This document shows, piece by piece, positions 58,286 through 64,000 of a stretch of DNA of 64,000 bases. Under the pieces are notes generated by a model. It ran no database searches, was not told the DNA's origin, and saw only the letters and a program-made list of their open reading frames with translations. The position numbers and the translations under genes were made by a program. Source of the stretch: Dugong dugon (Eukaryota > Chordata > Mammalia > Sirenia > Dugongidae); contig CM057482.1 of the NCBI GenBank assembly GCA_030035585.1, positions 13,565,001 through 13,629,000 of the forward strand, given 5' to 3'. Within the stretch, counting starts at the first letter, position 1, and the number at the start of each line of letters is the position of its first letter.

Positions 58286-58769
58286 CATGTGAAAGGCACT
58301 CTGGTGACATGTCAAGATTCTTAAAAATCTTCATGCTTTTTGACCCTGAAATCTCACATTTGGGAATTGATCCAGAGAAAACAATAATCTGCTCCTACCC
58401 CCAACAAAAACCAAACCTATAAGCCCAAAGATGTTTACAAAGTTATTTCAAATAATGAAAATTAGCAACAACCTAAAAAACTAACTAAGGGATTAATTGA
58501 AATTTTCTATACAATGCAACTATTAAAATATGGTAATAGAGACTGTCAATTTAAAAATGTGATGAGTATTTTTTTAAGGCAAGCTTTCAAACTGCATATG
58601 CAATATGATATAAAAATGACTAGAAGGAAATATATAAAAATGATAATCAGTTATAATGAGAGGATAGTAGGTAATTTTTTCCCCTATTTTCTGTGATCCA
58701 GTAAAATGCTAGACTGCAATGATGAAAGTATAGCACCCAGATCAGATCAGGGGAGAGCTAATACACTGA

Positions 58770-58990
58770 TGTTATGAGAAGAGCATAGGCTTTGGAGATG
58801 TGTAAATCTGAGTTTGAATTCTGTTTCTCCTACTTAACAAGTATCAGTCTTTGACAAGTTATGTAACTACTCTAAACTTCAATTTCTTCTTCTGAAAAAG
58901 AGGTTGCTATCTTTTCTTCATGATTGTGTGTAGCTTAGCAATAATATATCTAAGGCCCTAGACAGTTGTTAATAATGACATAGTGTTCTA
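58770..58990 (+). repeat. MIR SINE
   Basis: 'aagagcataggctttggaga', 'ctgagtttgaattctgtttc', 'gacaagttatgtaactactc' and 'tctaaggccctagacagttg'. Confidence 0.8.
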
Positions 58991-59624
58991 CTCACACCAC
59001 GTGTGATAATATATCAGTCAGCTACAAGCAGCCCTAAATCTCGATGGCTAACAAAGCTTTATTTCTCACTTGCATTATTTATTAGCTGCAGGTTGGCTGA
59101 CTCTATGTTCTTTTCACTCCGGGATCAAGTTAGTGGGGGGAAAAAAGATGGTGAAACCACAAGGTAGTTCTTAAAGCTTATGCTTGGAAGTGGTAGACTT
59201 CCACTCACATTTCATTGGCCAGGGCTGATATCAGTGGCGCTGGAGGTATAATCTTCTTATGGGGTTGGGCCAGCACAGAAGGGCAGCAAATGTTTTGAAT
59301 AAATGAGTATATACTATAGAGTGTGTCCTGTTGTGGCTGTCATGGTGTGACAACCTGAGTTATGTCCAGAGGAGGAAGATCAGGATGTTGAGTAATTTTG
59401 AAATCTTGCCAGAAATACAGTGGAAGGAGAGTCAGTGGAGAAGGAGGGACTTATTTATGCTGTCTTCAGATATATGAAGAACAGCTATCACTAGTAGTGA
59501 GATTAATCCAGTGCTGCTGTATCAGTGGAAGTTAAAGCAGTATATTCTTTGATTCAGTATAAGGGTGTAAGGAGGTAAGGAGACAGAAAATGAAATTGTT
59601 GGTTGTTTTAAATACATTAGGTAA

Positions 59625-60035
59625 ATAGAAGATAGATGCCATCAAGGCGACTCTGACTTACGTATGTCCTTATGTACAACACCCAGCCCTGCATCACCCT
59701 CATGATAGCCATTATTGTGGCTGTTACACCGGTCCATCTCACCGAGGGTCTCCCTCACTGGCCCTCTACTTCACTAAATGTGATATTCTCTTCTAGCAAG
59801 TGATACCTCCTGATGACATGTCTAAAGCAAGCAAGTCAGACAGTGTTCTCTTGTGATCTGTAATGTTTTCATTGGCTGATTTTTTGGAAGTAGATTGCCA
59901 GGCCTTTGTTTCTAGTTTGTCTCAGTCTAAAAGCTCCACTGAAACCTGTCTACCCTGGATGACCTTGCTGGTATACCAGTGGCATAATATCATAGCAACA
60001 TGAAAGCCACCACAGTACAACCACTGACAGGTTGG
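59625..60035 (-). repeat. RTE 3' end joined to tRNA-Gly-type SINE body
   Basis: 59630-59850 is antisense RTE 3' sequence ('cctgatgacatgtctaaagc', 'gtccatctcaccgagggtct'). 59855-60035 matches the body of the tRNA-Gly-headed SINE ('gattgccaggcctttgtttc', 'cagtctaaaagctccactga'; compare 11165-11275). The tRNA-Gly head is absent. Confidence 0.7.
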
Positions 60036-60544
60036 TTAAGTACATTACCTCATTTATAATTCTTCAGAGTAACTCTGAGGGTATGAGTATATGTTTAAAT
60101 ATTGGAGGAAATAGACTCAGATTGGTCAGATTGGATAAGTACCTGAGGTCACGTGGCACATAAGTGACAAAACCGGTTTGGAATTTAAGTCTGTGTGAAC
60201 TCGCATCTCTTTCCACGATGCTTTGCTACCCTCAGTAAGGTTGCAGGCTTTCTTAAACTTAAACTGTTCATCACCAACCATCTTCTGCATGACAAAGCAA
60301 TGACCACTTCTCCTCCATCTCAAAAGGTTCAAACAGAATAAATGGAAGGGTTGAAAGGAAAACTGAATTCTAGATAAGTGATCAGCAATTTTTGTTGACC
60401 ACATGCACCTGTCAGCAAAATAATTGAGTGTACACCATATTTATAGATCTATTATATATAAAAGTATTTTATTAGCATTGTGTATATTATAAAACATACA
60501 TGAAAATTTATAAAAATTAAGATTTTACATTTTTGATTATTTTT

Positions 60545-61037
60545 AGTAAATTAGTTTTTTTGTTGTTAACAAAGAGAAATTTATACTCTTACAGTTTAGT
60601 AGGCTAGAGGTCCAAATTTAGGGTGCTAGCTCCAGGGAAAGGCTTTCTCTCTGTTGGCTCTGGGGGAAGATCCTTGTCATCAATCTTCCCCTGGTCTAGG
60701 AGCTTTTCCACACAGGAACCCCAGGTCCAAAGGACATGCTCTGCTCCTGGCGCTGCTTGCTTAGTGGTACGAGGTCCCCATGTCTCTCTGCTCTCTTGTC
60801 TCTTTTATATCTCAAAAGAGATTGGCTCAAGATACAGTCCAATCTTGTAGCTTGAGTCCTGCCTCATTAACATGACTGCCACTAATTCCATCTCTTCAAC
60901 ATCAAAGAGATAGGATTTACAACACATAGGAATATCACATCAGATGACAAAATGGTGGACAGTCACTCAATCCTGGGAATCATGACCTAGCCAAATTGAT
61001 ACATGTATTTTTTGGGGACATAGTTCAGTCCATGACA
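60545..61037 (-). mobile_element. MaLR-like 3' LTR, antisense
   Basis: Minus strand: the LTR starts TGTCATGGACTGAACTATGTC at 61037 and is cut near 'tctctttgttaa'. It is clearly the same family as the solo LTR at 62673-63180 ('gatataaaagagacaaga' versus 'gatataaatgagagaagc'). Confidence 0.85.
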
Positions 61038-61880
61038 TTCCACCCTTTGGCCCCCCCAAATTCATGTCCTTGCCACACGTAAAACACATTCATCCAATCA
61101 TAGCAAAAGTCTTGAATCAATTCCAAATCCAAAATCCAAAAATTCTTCATCTGAAATCTAAAATACAACTTACCTGCTTCCAGAGTTCAGTGGTGGAACA
61201 GACACAAGCTAGACATTTCCATTATGAATGGGAGAAATTGGAGGGAAAGAAGGGATAACAGGCACCAAGGAAGTCAGCAAAACACACTACGTTAGCCATC
61301 AAGGCTTGAAAATAATCTTCTGTTCTCTCAGACCATTTAGGCAATGGCCCTGCCCGCTGGACTTCAGGTATCGGCCACACTCCCTGGATTCTGAGTGGAG
61401 GCCCCTCAGGCCTGGGCTTTAGCTCTACCTTCCAGGCCTACTGGAATGGCAACTCTGCTCCCTTGGCTTTAGGCACACCATTCTCCAAGTCCATCTGAGT
61501 GGCAACTCCACCCTTAGAAACTCCAGAGGCCATGGCTTCATCCTTTGATACCTTATAGGTCGCGGCCATACCCTTTGAGACTGAGGCACCTTGGCTTCCT
61601 GTGTTCCTTTTCTCTTCAGCTTCTGATTTCTGGTTCCTTGGCTTCTCGACGCCTTGGGCCTCGCCACCCGTGACTGCCTTCTGGGGCAAGTGTGCCAAAG
61701 CTCTTTAGCTCTGATAAGTGCCTGGAGGCAGCCCCACTCTGCCAGTAAACTTTGGCCAGACGGCACTCAGGGGTCTTTCTCTGTGGGTTGGCAGGCCTAG
61801 CTTCACCGACAAGTGCCCAAAGGCACCCCACTCCACCAGGAAGCCTCTTGCACAAAGGCACTTGACTTTTTTGCTCCATG
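61038..61880 (-). mobile_element. MaLR-like internal sequence upstream of 3' LTR
   Basis: On the minus strand a purine-rich tract (ggggggccaaagggtggaa, 61038-61056) lies immediately before the LTR, as a polypurine tract should. The rest is non-coding internal sequence; open frames of 60-113 aa on either strand match no protein I know. Old and inactive. Confidence 0.7.
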
Positions 61881-62084
61881 GGTCGTAAATTGGATTTTAG
61901 ATTTTATATAAAATATAAACCTTTTTAAGCTTCTATTTTACAGGTAGAAAGATATTTTTCCTGTACCCACTGAAATGCATTCCCCCAACATTGGAGGCCA
62001 TTGTTTTAGATGACGAAGCCTCTTGAGATTTCTGTGATTCTATGATTTTGGCCTAAACTTTTTTGAAAGGGCTAATGACAGCTT

Positions 62085-62222
62085 GGAGTCCCTGAGTGGC
62101 ACGTCAGAAGAAAGGCCTGGCGATCTGCTTCTGAAAGGTCGCAGCCATGAAAACCATATGGAGCACAGTTCTATTCTGCAACACATGGGGTTGCCATGAG
62201 TCAGAATTGATTAAAGGCAACT
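62085..62222 (+). repeat. AfroSINE lacking most of its tRNA head
   Basis: 'tggagtccctgagtggcac' passes straight to 'gaaaggcctggcgatctgct', then 'acatggggttgccatgagtc'. The B-box region is deleted. Confidence 0.9.
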
Positions 62223-62411
62223 GTTCCCCGCCCCTCCTTTGATTGAATAATAGCTTAATTTACTGTCAGAAGAGTTTATAGATAGCTTGTTATCTAAGAC
62301 CAAAGCTATAAAGTCTGCACTGGCTGTTGTATTTGTAGCAGCAGTTAAGCCTTATATCTACATAGTGTGAAAGATTCTTTTCCAAATAAGAAGTACCAAC
62401 CTCATGAGCAT

Positions 62412-62625
62412 TAACCAAACCCAAACCCATTGCTGTCAAGTTGGTTCTGACTCCTAATGACCCTGTAGGACAGGGTAGAATTGGCTCATAGGGTGTTCAA
62501 GGCTGTAAATCTTTATGGAAGTAGACTGCCACATCTTTCTCCCATGAAGCTGCTGGTGAGTTTGAACCGTCGACTTTTTCAGTTAGCAGCTGAGTGCTTT
62601 AACCACTTCACCGCAAGGGCTCCTT
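62412..62625 (-). repeat. AfroSINE (long form)
   Basis: Antisense: 'accaaacccaaacccattgc', 'gaccctgtaggacagggtag', 'ttcaaggctgtaaatcttta', 'ttaaccacttcaccgcaagg'. Confidence 0.94.
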
Positions 62626-62667
62626 CATGAGCATTACTTTCTATATATAAAAGAAGATGTAAAATAA

Positions 62668-63185
62668 GGGACTGTCATGGACTGAATTGTGTCCCCCCAA
62701 AATACCTGTCAACTTGGCTAGATCATGATTCCCTGTATTGTATGATTGTCTACCGTTTTGTCATCTGATGTGATTTCCCTGTGTGTTGTGTATTCTATCA
62801 CTATGATGTAATAAGATGGATTAGTGGCAGTTATATTGATGAGAGCTACAAGATTAGATAGTGTCTTGAGCCAATCTCTTTTGAGATATAAATGAGAGAA
62901 GCGAGTAGAGAGACAGGGCCAGCTCATACCACCAAGAAAAGTGCCGGGAGCAGAGCATGACCTTTGCACCTGAGGTTCCTGCGCTGAGATGCTCCCAGAC
63001 CAAGGAAAGACTGATGACTAGGACCTTCCTCCAGAGCTGACAGAGAGAGAAAGCCTTCCCCTGGAGCTGGTGTCCTGAATTCAGACTTCACCCTACTAGA
63101 CTGTGAGAGAATAAACTTCTCTTTGTTAAAGCCATCCACTTGTGGTATTTCTGTTACAGCAGCACTAGGTGACTAAGACAGGGAC
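62668..63185 (+). mobile_element. MaLR-like solo LTR with perfect 5-bp target duplication
   Basis: 508 bp from TGTCATGGACTGAATTGTGTC (62673) to GACTAAGACA (63180), flanked on both sides by GGGAC (62668-62672, 63181-63185). 'gtgagagaataaacttctct' near the 3' end holds the AATAAA signal. No internal region, so it probably formed by LTR-LTR recombination. Confidence 0.92.
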
Positions 63186-64000
63186 TATTATTAAATCATA
63201 AACCTGATTTCTATATGTGGCATGAAAAACAACCTTGTTATGTTGTCATATCTTTGTAAATCTGTGTGTGTGTCCAAAACTTACTGTAGTGGCATATTCT
63301 AAAAAGACTCTGAAATCTTGCCTAGCGAGGAATATGGATTTTTGTACTTGGGAAATTATTTTAACACTGTTTTAGAATGGAGCCAAAAATCCAAATTAGA
63401 CTCAGCCTACTGGACTGAAATCTTTATACTGATACATTCTTTAAGAAGCAAAGGAGTTACTACTTGCTTTCCTTGACAGAGGGAAATGGCTGCTTTTCTA
63501 CGTTTTGGTCCTTAGTTACTGGCCATTGCCAGGCTGATACTTCACAATTAAGATGACTTTTTCTGGTTAGGAACTATTCCTTGGGGATAGATTCTTTAAG
63601 AATAAACCTGCCCAGCTCCCAAAAGGAAGCTGAAGACTATAAGAAAGCAGAAGTGCAAATCTAGCTTTTATTCACCTATAAAAGATATCTGTGTTAAGAT
63701 GAAATTCTAGATCAGCAGCGCTCTTTTTCTTTTTCCTCTCATAGTGATTCATTTGTACAGATTTGTCTACATGACATTTTGTAGTTTTGGTGGAAGTTAT
63801 AGAGGACATGTTGCTTGCAGATAAGATCAAACCCAGCCAAATTCAGCTGCTTTTTCTGCACAAATCTTACATGGCCCATAGGACAGGAATTCCTTGGCAG
63901 TACCTCTTAGGCACCCTTTTGTTCCATAGAATTACTCTGGAAAAGTAAAGTTTACCTGCTATTTCTTAAATTTTTGTATTTACTTATTCAACAAATAGTT

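Larger units (their letters stand above)
57070..58690 (+). repeat. Old L1/HAL1-like element, sense
   Basis: 'ctccagatggattaaataat' and 'ctcacatttgggaattgatc' plus 'aaattagcaacaacctaaaa' follow ORF2 C-terminal order. Split by the LTR at 57463-57868. No intact frame. Confidence 0.6.
9839..64000 (+). other. PIAS1: PIAS1 intron 2 (5' part, open-ended)
   Basis: No sequence resembling the next PIAS1 exon (beginning SDNSQRF...) was seen while reading to the end, so the rest of the window is taken as intron 2. More than half of it is recognisable transposon. Stretches without a recognised element are 9850-10570, 10800-11040, 13100-15200, 15370-16030, 16180-17330, 17850-18550, 24400-25000, 37545-38525, 38695-40800, 51900-52590, 59000-59620 and 63190-64000. 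Confidence 0.75.

Noticed and set aside
60623-61766. Retroviral protein gene in the MaLR-like element
   Set aside because: Short unrelated frames on both strands and no gag, pol or env motifs; non-coding remnant.
9839-64000. PIAS1 exon 3 within the window
   Set aside because: Read for sequence encoding SDNSQRF / ETCFAFALTP and not seen. A translated search with the PIAS1 protein would settle it.

Overview
The window is mammalian intronic DNA from an afrotherian, most likely a paenungulate such as an elephant, hyrax or sea cow. The taxonomic clue is the repeat content. At least 24 copies or fragments of one tRNA-headed SINE (AfroSINE type) are scattered on both strands. They occur with RTE-class LINE fragments whose 3' ends match the SINE tails, and with an L1 lineage that has an unusually long, partly duplicated 3' UTR.

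Only one protein-coding segment is supported: a 445-bp internal exon of PIAS1 (SUMO E3 ligase, protein inhibitor of activated STAT) at 9394-9838 on the + strand. It encodes residues 9-156, with the SAP domain, the LXXLL motif and the start of the PINIT domain, and has good splice sites at both ends. Bases 1-9393 are therefore read as intron 1 and 9839-64000 as intron 2. I saw no later PIAS1 exon, but could not search exhaustively.

Layout. 1-9.4 kb: intron 1, with MIRs, AfroSINEs and a hAT-like inverted-repeat element split by an L1 3' end. 9.8-17.9 kb: intron 2 with a Charlie-like hAT, a tRNA-Gly-headed SINE, AfroSINEs and L1 tails. 18.5-22.9 kb: three antisense L1 3' UTR copies sharing one truncation point, with nested tandem duplications. 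22.9-25.4 kb: old L1, an RTE 3' end, MIR and AfroSINEs. 25.4-37.5 kb: nested, rearranged, mostly antisense L1s with an embedded L1 tail, a Tigger DNA transposon, an LTR and SINEs. 37.5-40.8 kb: mostly unique sequence. 40.8-45.7 kb: one 4.9-kb sense L1 with a 15-bp target duplication and a dead ORF2. 45.8-49.8 kb: L2, AfroSINEs and old L1. 50.3-51.9 kb: SINEs and an ERV-like LTR. 52.7-53.0 kb: a 116-bp tandem duplication. 53.3-58.7 kb: L2, L1s and an LTR. 58.8-63.2 kb: MIR, an RTE/SINE chimera, a MaLR-like 3' LTR with internal sequence, AfroSINEs and a solo LTR with a perfect 5-bp target duplication.

I found no novel gene system, CRISPR array, operon or RNA gene. The notable content is transposon biology: duplicated L1 3' ends, SINE/RTE partnership, nested insertions that can be ordered by their target-site duplications, and several local duplications and palindromes.
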